From contig NC_088797.1 of NCBI RefSeq assembly GCF_011386835.1, positions 92,762,264 through 92,826,263 on the forward strand: a DNA stretch of 64,000 nucleotides, given 5' to 3'. Below the pieces are notes generated by a model. The model had not been told where the DNA came from. It searched no databases and saw only the letters and a list, made by a program, of their open reading frames with translations. The first letter of the stretch is position 1; every line of letters starts with the position of its first letter. The stretch is from Chrysemys picta bellii (taxonomy: Eukaryota; Chordata; Testudines; Emydidae). A program made the translations under genes and the position numbers. This document shows positions 11,744 to 22,524 of this stretch, piece after piece.

Positions 11744-12186
11744 TCAGGTGATACAGGCATTTGAGTCCTTCATCATCTGTGTCCACCAGGACAAATTGTG
11801 CATCAGGTAGTACTTCAGCACCTTCACTGCCAAGTGTATAGCTAAATATTCTTTTTCAAGGACCAAATGCCATCTCGTTCGGTTCAGGAACTTTCTACTC
11901 ATATAGAGGATGGGGTGCTCATGGCCTTGGAACGTTGAGACAGGACTGCACCTACAGCTCAATGTGAGGTGTCTGTCTTCAAAATAAATTATCACAAGAA
12001 ATCAGGGATGTGCAAAATGGGATTACTAGGTAGGTGCTTAATTTCTTGAAATGCCTGATCGTACTTGGGCGACCATGTGACCTGTTGAGAGGCTAACTCT
12101 TGACAAGGTCCATGAGAGGCACAGTCAGTGCAGCACAATCTAGCACAAACCCTCTGTAATATCCACCTAGGCCCAGGAAAGATCAT
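11744..12186 (-). pseudogene. Gypsy RT thumb and RNase H remnant
   Basis: Two reading frames cover the end of reverse transcriptase and the start of RNase H. The first (12186-11992) has the GLGGYYRGFV-type thumb motif in an overlapping frame and WSPKYDQAFQEIKHL. The second (11995-11744) has HPILYMSRKFLNR, EKEYLAIHLAVKVLKYYL, the classic Ty3/Gypsy RNase H block. A frameshift and stops separate them, so the enzyme is dead. Normally this domain removes RNA from the RNA-DNA hybrid during reverse transcription. Confidence 0.85.
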
Positions 12187-12198
12187 ATGTGTTCATTG

Positions 12199-12806
12199 TG
12201 TGGCAAATTGCCGGCGCTACTATGATGGGTCTCTCGCTTTCTCTTCTTGGGGGGGGGGGGGGGTTCAGGGCACCGTTTCTTGCCCCTGAACTGGGATATT
12301 AACTGCCCCACTAGTGTCCTAGAGAAGGGGAGTGGAGAGGGAGGGACCCGGGCCCACCCTCTACTCCTGGTCCCAGCCCAGGGGCCCTAGGGACAGCGGT
12401 AAACTACTTGAACTAGAGGTTCTTTCCCCTGGGCTACTTCCCTCTCCTGCCCTTCAGCTTGTGGGGGCTTCCTGCCCTCCCTCTGCACAAGCCAGGTGTC
12501 CCTTTACCTAGGGTCTAGGTCTTCTTAGCCCATCGCAGCACTTCTCCAAACTTTCCTCTGCTTCCCTCCAAACTGCTCTCTGCTCCAACCCCAATCCACT
12601 CTGTTTCTACTCCTTCAAACTGTCCTCTGCTCCAACTCCTTCCCCTGTCTAATTGAAAAAGGGTTTTTTTAATCAGGTGACTGGCTTCAGGTGCTTTAAT
12701 TGGTTTCAGGTGCTTTAATTAATCTATAGCAAACTTTTTTCCCTCTACAAGGAATAAGGCTCCCTTCTAACCCTCTCCTGCTGTCCTCTGGCCATGCTGT
12801 ATCACA
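12199..12806. mobile_element. Solo LTR nested in Gypsy pol
   Basis: This 608-bp block starts TGTGGCAAATTGCC and ends TGTATCACA (TG...CA). It splits the Gypsy polymerase between the RT palm and the thumb. The flanks ATTG (12195-12198) and GTTG (12807-12810) fit a 4-bp target duplication with one mismatch. It contains a G-run near 12250 and a direct repeat of GGYTTCAGGTGCTTTAATT at about 12683-12720. No internal domain remains, so it is an LTR-LTR recombination product. Orientation is not certain. Confidence 0.72.
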
Positions 12807-12819
12807 GTTGGTTCTTGAG

Positions 12820-13345
12820 GTGTGGGTGTTAGTGCTTCAACCTTATTCACCCAAGAAGTCAGTCTCCTATTTTCTTGGGTTTGCTGTGAGATTGGCCTCT
12901 CAGAGCCTGATTCCAGAGATGGGTGGACTAGTCCCACCTGTAGACTACATTATCATCAAAATAGGCTGATGTGTAGCCTATGGGGAGGGTGTGACAGCTG
13001 GTTCAATCAATCTCTGCAAGGCAGCTGGGGCACTTTGTAACCCAAAGGGCACAGTGACAAAGTGGAATAGGAACACTGGGGTAGCAACCAGGAGTTAGGT
13101 GAAAGGGGAATTTGCCTATAGCCTTTAGACAAATTCAAGGTTGTAATATATTGAGCTTGGCCAAGATGGTCCAGCAGGTCCTCAGCCAGGGCACTGGGTA
13201 CACATTGAAGCTGGAGATGGTGTTTACCTACCTGAAATAAATGCAGAACCAGACAGTCCCATCAGGTTTTGGCACAAGGACCACCAGGCTACATCAGGGG
13301 TTATGGAACTCCTCCATCTCCTCCAGCTTTAACATCTCTTTGATT
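12820..13345 (-). pseudogene. Gypsy reverse transcriptase palm remnant
   Basis: Translated from the minus strand in shifting frames, the region gives VVLVPKPDGTVWFCI and then a SKGYRQIPL-like block. These are followed by remnants of LTANP, the block just before the thumb in Ty3/Gypsy reverse transcriptase. The active-site box (normally YLDD) appears as a degenerate region near 12945-12965. Several stops and frame changes rule out function. The solo LTR at 12199-12806 cuts it from its thumb. Confidence 0.75.
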
Positions 13346-13478
13346 TCCATAGAGCTGGGGGCCAAACATCATCAGAAATCCTAGCTGGGTCTGGTAATGG
13401 GGAGAACACGTCCTCATAGGCTCTCAGGAGATTATTCATTTGCCCTCTGTTTGCTAGTTAACTCTTCCCTAGTGGACT

Positions 13479-13751
13479 TCATCCACACCCACCTGCGGTC
13501 TTCCTTCTTCTGGGTGAATGAAGAGGTCTTCCTGTATCCTCCAGTGTTTTAACAGATTTACATGATAAATCTCTTTGCTTCCATCTGTCCAGGTAGTGAA
13601 TCTCATAATGTACAGGTCCCACTTGACAGAACACTTTGTACAGATCTTGCCTCTTAGTCAGGAGCTTGCTCTTTGAGCTGGGAAGTAGTAGGAGAACCAG
13701 ATCTCCTGAGTGAAATTTTGTAGTGTTAGCCCCTTTATTGTAGTGCTGCAC
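13479..13751 (-). pseudogene. Gypsy integrase C-terminal domain remnant
   Basis: A 90-residue open frame contains HYNKGANTTKFHSGDLVLLLLPS, the entry to the integrase C-terminal (GPY/F-like) region. It continues with KSKLLTKRQDLYKVFCQVGPVHYEI, where the family usually has G-P-Y or G-P-F and this copy has D-L-Y. It lies upstream, in the element's reading direction, of the reverse transcriptase at 12820-13345, which is the unusual order noted for the whole element. The frame ends in a short basic tail. Confidence 0.82.
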
Positions 13752-14145
13752 CTGTTTGGCCTGAGAGAGGTAATTTTGGCCAAGTTGCCTAAGGGCAGTG
13801 GCTCTGGAACACTTTTTATAGTGGGGGGTGCTGAAAGCCAGCTAAGGAAACTAAACCATGTGTGTTCAAAAGCCATGTGAAAAAGTGCAATTCCTATGTA
13901 GAACACAGCTCCGGGAATCTCAAGAATTGTGAAATAATGCTAGTTCCATTCTGATAGCACCAGCAAACTTTTCACACTGAAACCTGGGCTCTTCCTGTAT
14001 CCTGCTGCACTCCTAGTTCCCATGCCTATGCCTAGAGGCTCTAACTTTTCCCTTATCTGGATGACATATTTCAGGATATTGGTTGTACTCATAGGTTGGG
14101 CTTCTCAGGATTCTTTAACCAAATCTACAGTACATTGGGACTGCC

Positions 14146-14308
14146 TCCTATCTCATAGAACTGGAAGGGACCCTGAAAGGTCATTTAGTCCAGCCCCCTG
14201 CCTTCACTAGCAGGACCAAGACTGATTTTTGCCCCAGATCCTTAAATGGCCCCCTCAAGGATTGAACTCACAACCAATGCTCAAATCACTGAGCTATCCC
14301 TCCCGCCT
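14146..14308 (-). mobile_element. Turtle tRNA-derived SINE (Cry type), minus strand
   Basis: Read on the minus strand it starts with the Pol III A box (GATAGCTCAGTGATTTGAG) and has a B-box-like GAGTTCAATCC. The typical body follows (AGGGGGCCATTTAAGG, TGGACTAAATGACC) and the tail ends CCAGTTCTATGAG. It has a short internal deletion next to the B box compared with the copies at 38804-38994 and 42491-42681. It sits in the integrase region of the older Gypsy element. Confidence 0.93.
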
Positions 14309-14449
14309 CCCATAAAGGTGCTTGAAGGGAAAGAAACCGGTGGAAGCCTGTGGCACCATCCACATCACAAACGAAAGATAGGGGAGCAGCTGGTCCAAGT
14401 CTGGAGCCTCCATCCCCACAAACTTCTTTAACATAGATTTAAGTCCTTC

Positions 14450-14900
14450 CTCTGGTTTGAGGGTGGTAGAGAGCGGTATGAAGAAGTTTAATCTTCAACA
14501 GTGTCCCCGACCTGTTGGAGCACATTGGACACAAAATTCATCTGACTTCTGAAGGAAGGCCAAGCCAGGAAAATACTTGTTATAGTTCCTGTACAATCAT
14601 GGAAGGTATGTTATTTCATAAGGGAACCACCACAAGACGCTGTGTGGTAAGTCCACGAGTATCAGAATGAACTTGTGATTTGGGCGCTCTTTTCTAGGGG
14701 GACCGTTCAATTCCAACCCTCTTTGAAGGTGTTGTAATGAGGTGTATGGAGATTAAAGGGGCTTGACACAGCCTTTTGGGGCTATGCTCTGATACTCAGG
14801 ACATCAGAGGCAGAAATCTGCTACCTCTTTATATATGCCTGGAGAAAAGAAGAACCCAAAGAACTGGTTCAACAAAGTTTCCTGGTTTTAAGCCTATTTA
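14450..14900 (-). pseudogene. Gypsy integrase zinc finger and catalytic core remnant
   Basis: Minus-strand translation around 14900-14770 gives a relic C-x-x-C-type block with EYQSIAPKG, the end of the H2C2 zinc-binding domain. It continues into LNGPPRKERPNHKFILILVDL, where the D of LVD is the first acidic residue of the DDE core. Later core motifs are eroded, partly by the SINE at 14146-14308. Stops in all frames show it is inactive. Its position upstream of RT supports the Gmr1-like order. Confidence 0.68.
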
Positions 14901-15299
14901 GGTACCCAGCTGTGGTCATAGTGTGGGCCAGTTGTAGAAACTCCCACTGTGGAGGTTTAGGAACTAGAAGCTGGTATCAGAGCTCCTTGGTATGAGGGGG
15001 TGTCTTCACCTAGTACAGTATCTTCCTCCATAACTCAAAGTGGGGAAACTGGGTAAATCAGTCCATCATGAACACTCCATTGAGAGCTGCCACTTGAGTA
15101 AGACATTCCTGGAGTATCTGGTCATTGTGTCGGGCTACTACAGTGTCAAAATTGTCACTTAAGGCACTGTAGTCTAGGCTCTGCAGTCTCTTCCCTGGGT
15201 ATTAGAAATCTGGTCTGTTGGGAAGTCCCCTTGTCAGGATCTACCCTCTGGGGACGGTCATATTCAGGCTCCCTGGAGTCACCTTCAGCACAGGTCCAG

Positions 15300-16560
15300 A
15301 CTTGCCCAACCTTCCCAGTCTTCTGCTGCTTTCACAAGCTCCAAGACTAGAGAAACTTCAAAAAAGGTCCCACTCGGTGATGGGGAACAGATTCTAGCCA
15401 TCCTCTGAGTGGGATCCTTCCTGCTTCTGCAAGGGGGTTTCAGCAAAGGGGACAGATTCTCTTTCCAAGAGTGCTGGGAGAAGTTTCCAGTCCATCCTAG
15501 GATTACTGGCCAATGTAGGCAATCTGCCTGTCCTACTTGGAGACAGCCTAGCTAGTTCATCAACTGCAAGATTATGTAGACAGTGAGGTACGTTTAACTC
15601 TCCCCATACGTGCACAAAATTTGGATCAGGTTGTTCTGGATCTAAGGACTTGGATGAAACCAGATCTCATTGAAGCAAGGTTAGCCCACAGCCCGAGTCA
15701 TCAGCTCTTCCACCAATTTTTATTTGGATTACATAAAAATCCCGTGGCTGTAGAAGTTGGCCATGTGCTTCTCCAGACTGAGTGAAGTAGCACCCTAGAT
15801 AGTCAGATTCCATTGGTCACATTCATGTTGGATGTGTCCTGGCTGCCTGTAGCCAATAGCATACCACCAGTCCTTCAAAGGCAGGAACTGGCGGTCCCCT
15901 GAAGGTTCGAGTCTTTGGGGGTGATAGTACCTCAAGATGGGGCTGTTGTCATGGGCAGGCCCTGGTCTAGAATTTTGGTTGCTTGGAGAGGACCAACCAT
16001 GCAACATTTTCTGGGCTCTTGTGGTGTTGTCTCCCACCATCATTCCTGGTTGGGCTGGCCCATTGTGGGGCTTGGCTTTCCAGCTATAAGTGCTTCAGCC
16101 TCCAGGAATCTGTCATCTCCACTGCCTCTCCTGTAGATGCCAGCGAAAAGCACTGAACTCAGACTTGTACCAAGCCTGGGAAGATGTGCAAGTACTGTTC
16201 CAGGATGATATTGTCCATTAGTTTCTCCACGGTCTTGGTCTCTAGACACAGCCATCAGGTAATTGGATCCCAGGGTTATCTGCCCATGGCATGTGCACCT
16301 GCCCCAATGGTGAAGACTTCAGCCTGAAACAACTTCTGATATAGCTCTAGGAAAAGGCCAATCCAATCCATTATGGCCCTCTTCATAGCCATATACAACT
16401 GAGCTTCGTCCACATTCATCACACAACAGACTGCTGGTACCTTCCTGGTAAGCTAGGGGACCAGTTGCACTGCCCAAGAACGTCTTTCCTACCTGACCAT
16501 GGTAGCAACCCACTCAGAAGTTGTCAAATAGGCCTCTGGGTCATCATTAATGCTTGACCT
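15300..16560 (-). pseudogene. Gypsy gag remnant
   Basis: Several short minus-strand frames (16513-16319, 16255-16040, 16043-15795, 15615-15394) tile the gag portion between the 5' LTR and pol. The best landmark is QPGHIQHEC at about 15818-15842, the second half of a CCHC zinc knuckle. The two leading cysteines are replaced (A and Y at the expected positions), so it would not bind zinc normally. The remaining frames have no motif I can name, and gag identity rests mainly on position. Confidence 0.6.
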
Positions 16561-16890
16561 AGTCAAGGCAAGGCTCAGGTGAACCCCAACACAGGTCTCT
16601 CCCTTTTCCTCCAGTCTGCTGCTGGTTCCCCTCATGCTGTGCTGCTGTGCTTCCTGCAGACATTGCAGGGCGGCCAGCAGTGTCTCCTGGAACTAACACT
16701 TCCTGTCACACTTTGTCTGGTGCTTTTTCACCAGTAACCAGAGGACCTCCTCCATGACCCTTCTTGATGGAAGTGAGCTCCCAAAAGTCCATGTTCAGGA
16801 GCCATGTGTGAAGGTCTAGGCCACCCTACATGTCCTCTTGTGGAAAGATCTGGCACTGCGGGTGAGCCCTATGTTATTTTCCCCCAACTA

Positions 16891-17237
16891 GCCATCAATA
16901 AATATGCTTGCACAGAGCAGCACAAAGAGAAGCCAAAACAAACTGGTCAAAAGAATTGTGCCTCCTATGAAGTCTCTTGGAAGGAGAATGTGAAATGACA
17001 CTTCAAAGGTCCTTAGCTGAGAACCCTGATTCAGAGCTACCAAATTTAAAATCCAAAAAAAAGGTCTCCGTGATTGGCTGGGCTAGCCTTCTAGAACTGG
17101 ATAACTTCTAGTCTCTTTTCCCCTGCTGATTTTCCTATTTCTGTTTAAATAGGTCCATCCTAGGGCAAAGCCAGGAGTCTCTGATTATCCCCAGGCTGTT
17201 CTGATTGTGAACTCCATGCTGAGTTCACTCCTTCACA
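16891..17237 (-). repeat. 5' LTR of the Gypsy element
   Basis: About 347 bp, homologous to 10532-11599. On the minus strand it opens TGTGAAGGAGTGAAC at 17237. The inner edge is approximate (near TAGCCATCAATAAA). Divergence between the two LTRs is obvious by eye, including short indels, so the element is old. Confidence 0.72.
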
Positions 17238-18959
17238 TAGAGTACCCTTCTACTCCAGCCTAGTCAATTCATCTTGTCCTCTTTGCCAGTCTGAAAACTG
17301 TAGACCCTGCCAGGTTGCTAATCCAGATGCTAGTGCTAGTTTTCTGCAGTTCACAAAGCTCTCGTATGATACTACTTGAGAACTACCAGTATCAGTTTCC
17401 TTTTAATTTCCCAGTAGATTACTGTGTACTGAAGCTAAGCCTCAGGATCACTGATAACAATAAAAACAAAGAAAACAGGCAAAACAATTCATAGCTGTGA
17501 TTTTTAGTGGCACTACAGAACATTCTGAACCTGACATATTTTCTCCAGCAGTACCTGTTATACGTGAAATGGAGGATAAAACCTTTGGGGTAAAAAGTCC
17601 TTAAGATTTTTCTTGTCAAATGTATCTACCAGCAATCCTGCAGTTAATTTAATGTAGAAACCCAGCATTAAGAAACCCTTTGAAATCTCACATTTATTTG
17701 CTTTAAGAGCACTTGGATTCAATAACCTCTTGTTGTCTGGCTACTTGCTCATAACAATCTAAGCTCCTGGGTAATGTAATGCTGTTGAAGTAAATGGTAT
17801 TTAAACACTGACATAAAGCAGTTATAAAAATGTATGTTCTTATGTTCCTGGTTCTTCCATTATTTTGATGTCTGTGGCTCTAATAAATGAGTAAATTAAT
17901 CTAATGTAGTAATAAAAAATAAGGGATGTGAAATAAATATTGGTACGGCAAAGGTGGAAGTGAATGTGTGTTACAGATTTTTTTAAAAATGAACACTGGA
18001 TATAAACTCCATAATTGGATAGTAACTCCATAAAAAGGGCTAAACCTAAGTGAGACTTGTCAAAATACCTGAAAGCATTTGACTGGGCAAAGCCAGGCTG
18101 GCTACTGCTGTCAAAAAGTTGACCTGCATTGGAAAAAGCGCTCTCTGAAACTTTGCTATTGTTTTGCCTTCTTTACTCAATGTAAACAGGTCTTTCAAAT
18201 AAAATAAATGAAAGGGAAATATCCTGAGTCTGTGTCATCAGTTTCTCTCCCAGCAAGAAAATGATGCATTCTAAAGACCCAACACTGCTTATCTCTTGGC
18301 AGAAGGGATAAAATACAGTAACAGGACACACACAACCACACACAAAAGTGAAAAGTTACCACTGTAACCAACCAGAAACAAAGTGGAGAGTTTGCAGACA
18401 AAACAATATTCTCTCAGTAGTGAGAAGGTTCCACATAAAATATCTGCTAATTTGTAATAGAAAGACATTTTGAACTGATACATTCTCTGTCCTGTGCCTG
18501 AATACTGAGACATGTCAGGCACAGAAGGAAAGTATGGAATTTTTCACTTCAGGTAGCTCCTACTTAGGTGTTGGAAATGTCATAAGCATTGGTTAAGTAT
18601 AGTGAAAGAATTTCAGTGGTACAGATAATATTAATATTAGGCTAGCCGGCTTCAACCTAGTCTTTGCTTGACATGATGTTGCTTTACTAAATTCTCCTTA
18701 CATGAACTTGCTTAATAATGCTTATAGGTACAGGACAGTGTTGATATTTTGTTTATGGAACATACTGTGTTGAAGGACACAGATAAGAGGAAGGTAATTA
18801 GTACAATAAATACATAGTGTTCTGCCAAAAAGTCCCTGTATTGGGGCGGGGGGGGGAACCCAAGAAAGTCCCTAAACTGAGTAAGGCGATATAAGTGTGT
18901 GGTCAATGGAAATAAGTAATTGGAAAACTGACATAATAACATGAAAATAGCAAAACTTA
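17238..18959. other. No gene or clear repeat recognised
   Basis: AT-rich sequence with a G-run at about 18844-18856. Short ORFs on the minus strand (18195-18942) are hydrophobic but lack any recognisable motif. Confidence 0.6.
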
Positions 18960-19270
18960 TGTAAACTGAAGGTCACACATGTGTATTGTACAGATTATGT
19001 AAGATACAATGCTTAATGTTGATTGGATGGTCATATAATATGGAAAGATATAAAAATGCTAGAGTGTAAGGGAATAGGTGGAACCTCATGGGAGAAGTTC
19101 ATTGTGACCTGCCTATGCTCCAGGAGAAAATAATTGATCAATAATTTTTTCTGAGTCTATGCCATTAATTGCTTTTACAGTAATTATAAGCATAAGGCCA
19201 TGCTTTTGGCTCAAATAAGGGTTTGAATTAATAAACCTGAATTTCTAGGCTGTGAGTGTGTGGTATTCCT
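18960..19270 (+). repeat. Possible decayed LTR
   Basis: A TATA-like GATATAAAAATG at about 19047-19058 is followed about 180 bp later by AATAAACCTG at about 19230. This is the spacing expected between a Pol II promoter and a polyadenylation signal in a retroviral LTR. No clear TG/CA ends or target duplication were found, so this is a suggestion only. Confidence 0.3.
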
Positions 19271-19584
19271 CACCCAAAAGGGGAAACAACTGCAGAGAGT
19301 GACAGAAGTGACAATAAAATTACTTTGACAAAAATCATTTCCAAGAAAAGATTTGGCCAAATGTGTAAATGGTATGGCTCCATTGAAGTTAATGGAGCTA
19401 TCCTAATTTACACCAGTGAACAAAAAAACTTCATAATTCTTCAATTAATCTTCCATTTCTTGACACAAGTTAAAATCTACAAAGAGTTGACACAGCTTGA
19501 GCTAAGGGATTTAGCTAATCAAAGTTCTTGTTACAGGCATGCTGGCACAAATAGCACTTCACAGGTTATTAAACATGTACCTAA

Positions 19585-20278
19585 TGTAGCGGGATGGTCA
19601 CCTGCTCCTGCCTGGATGGGCTTAAAACAGCCCTGGAGCGGGCTGGGTCAGGGGGAAAAGCTGGACTGATTGGGAAGCAGCCGCAGATGGGGCCACGCCC
19701 CAAACAGCACTCAACTGGCCCTTATAAGAGGGCAGTGGGCCAGGAGCACAGACACTCTCTCTCTAGCCTGTTGAGAGGGAGAGACCTGGATGCTGAGAGC
19801 GTACCAAAGTATCTGAGCTGAATCAGGGCTGGGGGAAGGCCCAGGGAGCTGGGGAGCTCCGGCCTGGAAACCCCCAGGCTGCAGCCTAGTAGAGGGCCGA
19901 ATAGGTACAGCGGTTGCAGGGGGCAGCCCAAAGGGGTAGGCAGAAGCAGCGGGTCCAAACCCAACCTTGCCTGTGATGAGTGGCTTATACTGTAGTCTGC
20001 CCCAGTGAATGGGGGCTAGATGGAGACTGGGCAGTAGCCAAAGACTGAGGCAAGGTGGAGATAGTGGGTGGTGGTTCCCCAGCGAGGGGAGACCCAGAGA
20101 CTGAGGCATGTACTGCCAAGGGGCAGCACCCCAGCGTGCAAAGGACCGGGTCTGGGAGGAACACGGGGGCCAGGAAGAGTGGCACCCTGGCCTGCAGAGG
20201 GCACTCTGACGGCTGGAGGGCTAATTCCCATACGGTACCAGCAGGAAGCGCCACGGGGTGAGTCGTCGTGCGGTTACA
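19585..20278 (+). mobile_element. Solo LTR, 694 bp, GC-rich
   Basis: The block starts TGTAGCGGGATGG and ends GCGGTTACA, with the TGT...ACA termini of an LTR. CTTATAAGAG at 19721-19730 is a TATA box preceded by a GC-rich U3 (GGGGCCACGCCCC). The GC content contrasts sharply with both flanks. No coding region remains. The flanking 5-mers do not match, so the target duplication is lost or the edge is off by a few bases. Long ORFs on either strand in this block are composition artefacts. Confidence 0.75.
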
Positions 20279-20325
20279 CCCACATAACCCATATCTTCAT
20301 GGTGTTCTCTTCTCTTTATCTCTAA

Positions 20326-20642
20326 GGCCTGGTCTATACTTGAGGGGAGAGGATCAACCTAAGATATGCAACCTCAGCTACGAGAATAGCATAGCTGAAG
20401 TCTACATATCTTAGATCGACTTACCTTGCATCCTTACGGCGCGGGGTCAACTGCCGCCGCTCCCCCATCAACTCTGCTTCCGCCTCTCACCACGGTGGAG
20501 TACAGGAGTTGACGGCAGAGCGATCGGGGATTGATTTATCATGTCTACACTAGACGCTATAAATCGATTCCCAATAGATCGATCACTACCTGCCAATGGT
20601 ACGTCTACACTACCCGATCTGGCGGGTAGCATAAATGTACCC
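20326..20642. mobile_element. Harbinger-like MITE, copy A
   Basis: It begins GGCCTGGTCTATACT next to TAA (20323-20325) and ends ATGTACCC, matching copies B (61544-61799) and C (61834-62154). Internal landmarks are CGAGAATAGCATAGCTGAAG, GCAGAGCGATCGGGG and GGCGGGTAG. It has an internal duplication of the GTACGTCTACACTACC end block (around 20600-20614). The right flank TTG does not match the left TAA, so the right edge is altered. Confidence 0.8.
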
Positions 20643-20650
20643 TTGGAATA

Positions 20651-20831
20651 TGGGCCTGATTCTCTGCTGCTTTGCATCTTGTGCAGTCATTTGCATCTGT
20701 CGCATTAAGTGGGGGGGAAAAGCGCAAAATGCTACCACCATGATTGTGTAGCATTACACACTTACTTTGCACTCACTTGACACAGGAATAAATGACCATA
20801 TAAGGTGTAAGACAGTAGACAATCAGGTCCA
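20651..20831. mobile_element. MITE with about 42-bp inverted repeats
   Basis: The left arm 20651-20692 (TGGGCCTGATTCTCTGCTG...) pairs with the right arm 20790-20831 (...CAGTAGACAATCAGGTCCA) along about 42 bp, with roughly three quarters of positions matching. The 97-bp centre has no ORF. It abuts MITE copy A within 8 bp. Superfamily unknown; no clear target duplication. Confidence 0.75.
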
Positions 20832-20839
20832 ATGACTTT

Positions 20840-22332
20840 TTAGCATCACTTGAAGAAGGTCACAATTCAATGGCTCCTGTATTTTTCATTTCTAGAATTC
20901 AAGATATTGGCCTCAATTTAGCAAAACATTTAAGCATCTACTTAAGTCCAACCCTATTTAGCAAAATATTTAGAACTTGGTCTTACACCAGTAAATCAAC
21001 TTTTGACAATGACCATTGACTCCAACGGGAGCTGGATCAGATCCTTAGACACGTTTTGTCCCAATGCTTTTCTGAACAGTGATTTATTTAAGCCAGTACT
21101 TACTTTTAAGCATGTGCTTAAGAGCTTTACCTAATTTGGAGGTTATTGCCTTTATTTAAACACAACCATTGGGAATATGGCAAAAATGTGTTATTTAAAG
21201 CACACATACACTTATAAAATTATTATTATTATAGCATTACTAGTTTTGAACCGGACAGAACATTCCCTATTGTTGGCATTCATAAAAATCAGAACCTAGA
21301 GACAGCAACTTCATTTCTTTTAGGAGTTGCCATAAATCAGAAGTAGGTTTGGTTTGGAATACCAGACATAGCTAAGTTTTAGTAGCTCTAATGTAAATTT
21401 GATAGTATTTGTAATAAACATCAATGACATAAGTGCAGTTACAAAGTGGGAAATTAAATGGATATTGATGGGTACTGAAAAGTATAGCTGTATGTGGGAG
21501 GAAAATTTCATTTAAGAATAAGTGACTTAGTCCCTGAAAAAACTTCTTAATTAATATCCCCACACAAACATATTTGATGATAGATGAGTAATTTTTAATA
21601 CATTTTCTCTGTAATGCTTTCACCTTAGAATAAATGTGCTTGCTTAGAAAGTGGTGTATGGTAAATTAACTGTGGGAAATTATGCTGTTAATAACCTCTG
21701 AAGAGAAAGCAAAGTGCAGATGCTGGCCTGATTAGGCATTGCTGGAAATATCACAGTGTAGGCAGGGAACTGTGCAGCCTGGGAAAAATCATGGTCAGAG
21801 GGAAGAGAGATTCAGATTTCCACCCTAGAAAACGGATACTGAGGAACTGGGTGCCTAGAATGGATGCCCTTGAGGGACCATGGAAGGGGAATAAGGCACA
21901 GTTTCTCAGAGCTGTGCCAGCTGTCACCGAGATATAGCTTATTTAAATCCACCATAGAATTTTATTCTTCAGTCAGAAAGTGAAAAGGAATTGGTTAAAC
22001 CAAATAAGGGAAAAGTCTGTTCCAGTGATAGCTGTTATCACTGGGGTGACACTGTCCATGCTTTGGTTTTGTTTACTGAGAAATTTCATATACGTTTTTG
22101 CATGTGCATTTATACATACAAATTAAAAATGAGGACCACTTGGACAATTCCATACACTGTGTTTTGCTCCTCCATTCCAGCTTCAGGTTGCAGTGCCTGT
22201 GTCTTTTCTCCAAGAAGTATCCTTACCATATTTATTGCTGCTGTGATAGAGGTAATGGTGAAGGTCATAGGTATTACAGTTGTTGGTCATAGGTATTACA
22301 GACTGGGGCTAAGAATGAAAGAGTGAACAAGA
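20840..22332. other. No gene or clear repeat recognised
   Basis: AT-rich. CCATTGACTCCAACGGGAGC at about 21013-21032 is a relic of the old dispersed motif. An 18-bp direct repeat, GGTCATAGGTATTACAG, occurs around 22263 and 22287. Confidence 0.55.
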
Positions 22333-22340
22333 CCCTGATG

Positions 22341-22516
22341 CAGGGCCGACCGGGGGGGGGGGGGAGGGGGAGGCAAGTGGGGCAATTTTCCCCGGGCCCC
22401 ACAGGGGCCCCCACGAGAATATAGTATTCTATAGTATTACAACTTTTTTTTTTTTTATGGAAGGGGCCCCCAAAATTGCTTTGCCCCAGGCCCCCTGAAT
22501 CCTCTGGGCGGCCCTG
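22341..22516. mobile_element. hAT-type MITE, 176 bp
   Basis: The ends are CAGGGCCGACC and GGGCGGCCCTG. The flanks CCCTGATG (22333-22340) and CTCTGAGG (22517-22524) agree at 6 of 8 positions. The interior has GGGGCAATTTTCCCCGGGCC and the roughly complementary AAAATTGCTTTGCCCC, so the arms extend well inward around a poly-T centre. A long G-run follows the left end. Confidence 0.85.
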
Positions 22517-22524
22517 CTCTGAGG

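Larger units (their letters stand above)
10532..17237 (-). mobile_element. Ty3/Gypsy retrotransposon, Gmr1-like, minus strand
   Basis: A nearly full-span but decayed LTR retrotransposon. Both LTRs are present (3' copy 10532-11599, interrupted by CR1; 5' copy about 16891-17237). Reading the minus strand from high to low coordinates gives: 5' LTR, gag with a relic zinc knuckle, integrase zinc finger and core (about 14900-14450), integrase C-terminus (13751-13479), reverse transcriptase (about 13345-12820), RT thumb and RNase H (12186-11744), purine tract, 3' LTR. Integrase before RT is the Ty1/copia-like order known in Ty3/Gypsy only from the Gmr1-like group. Nested insertions are CR1 (10866-11506), a solo LTR (12199-12806) and a SINE (14146-14308). 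The outer target duplication is not clear. Confidence 0.85.

Noticed and set aside
11744..14900. Integrase-first order caused by fusion of two different Gypsy copies
   Set aside because: One strand, one pair of homologous outer LTRs, and each pol domain present once in a continuous order. A known lineage has exactly this arrangement.
19594..20325. Cluster of overlapping GC-rich ORFs on both strands
   Set aside because: They lie inside a 694-bp LTR. The proline/leucine-rich and glycine-rich translations are composition effects.
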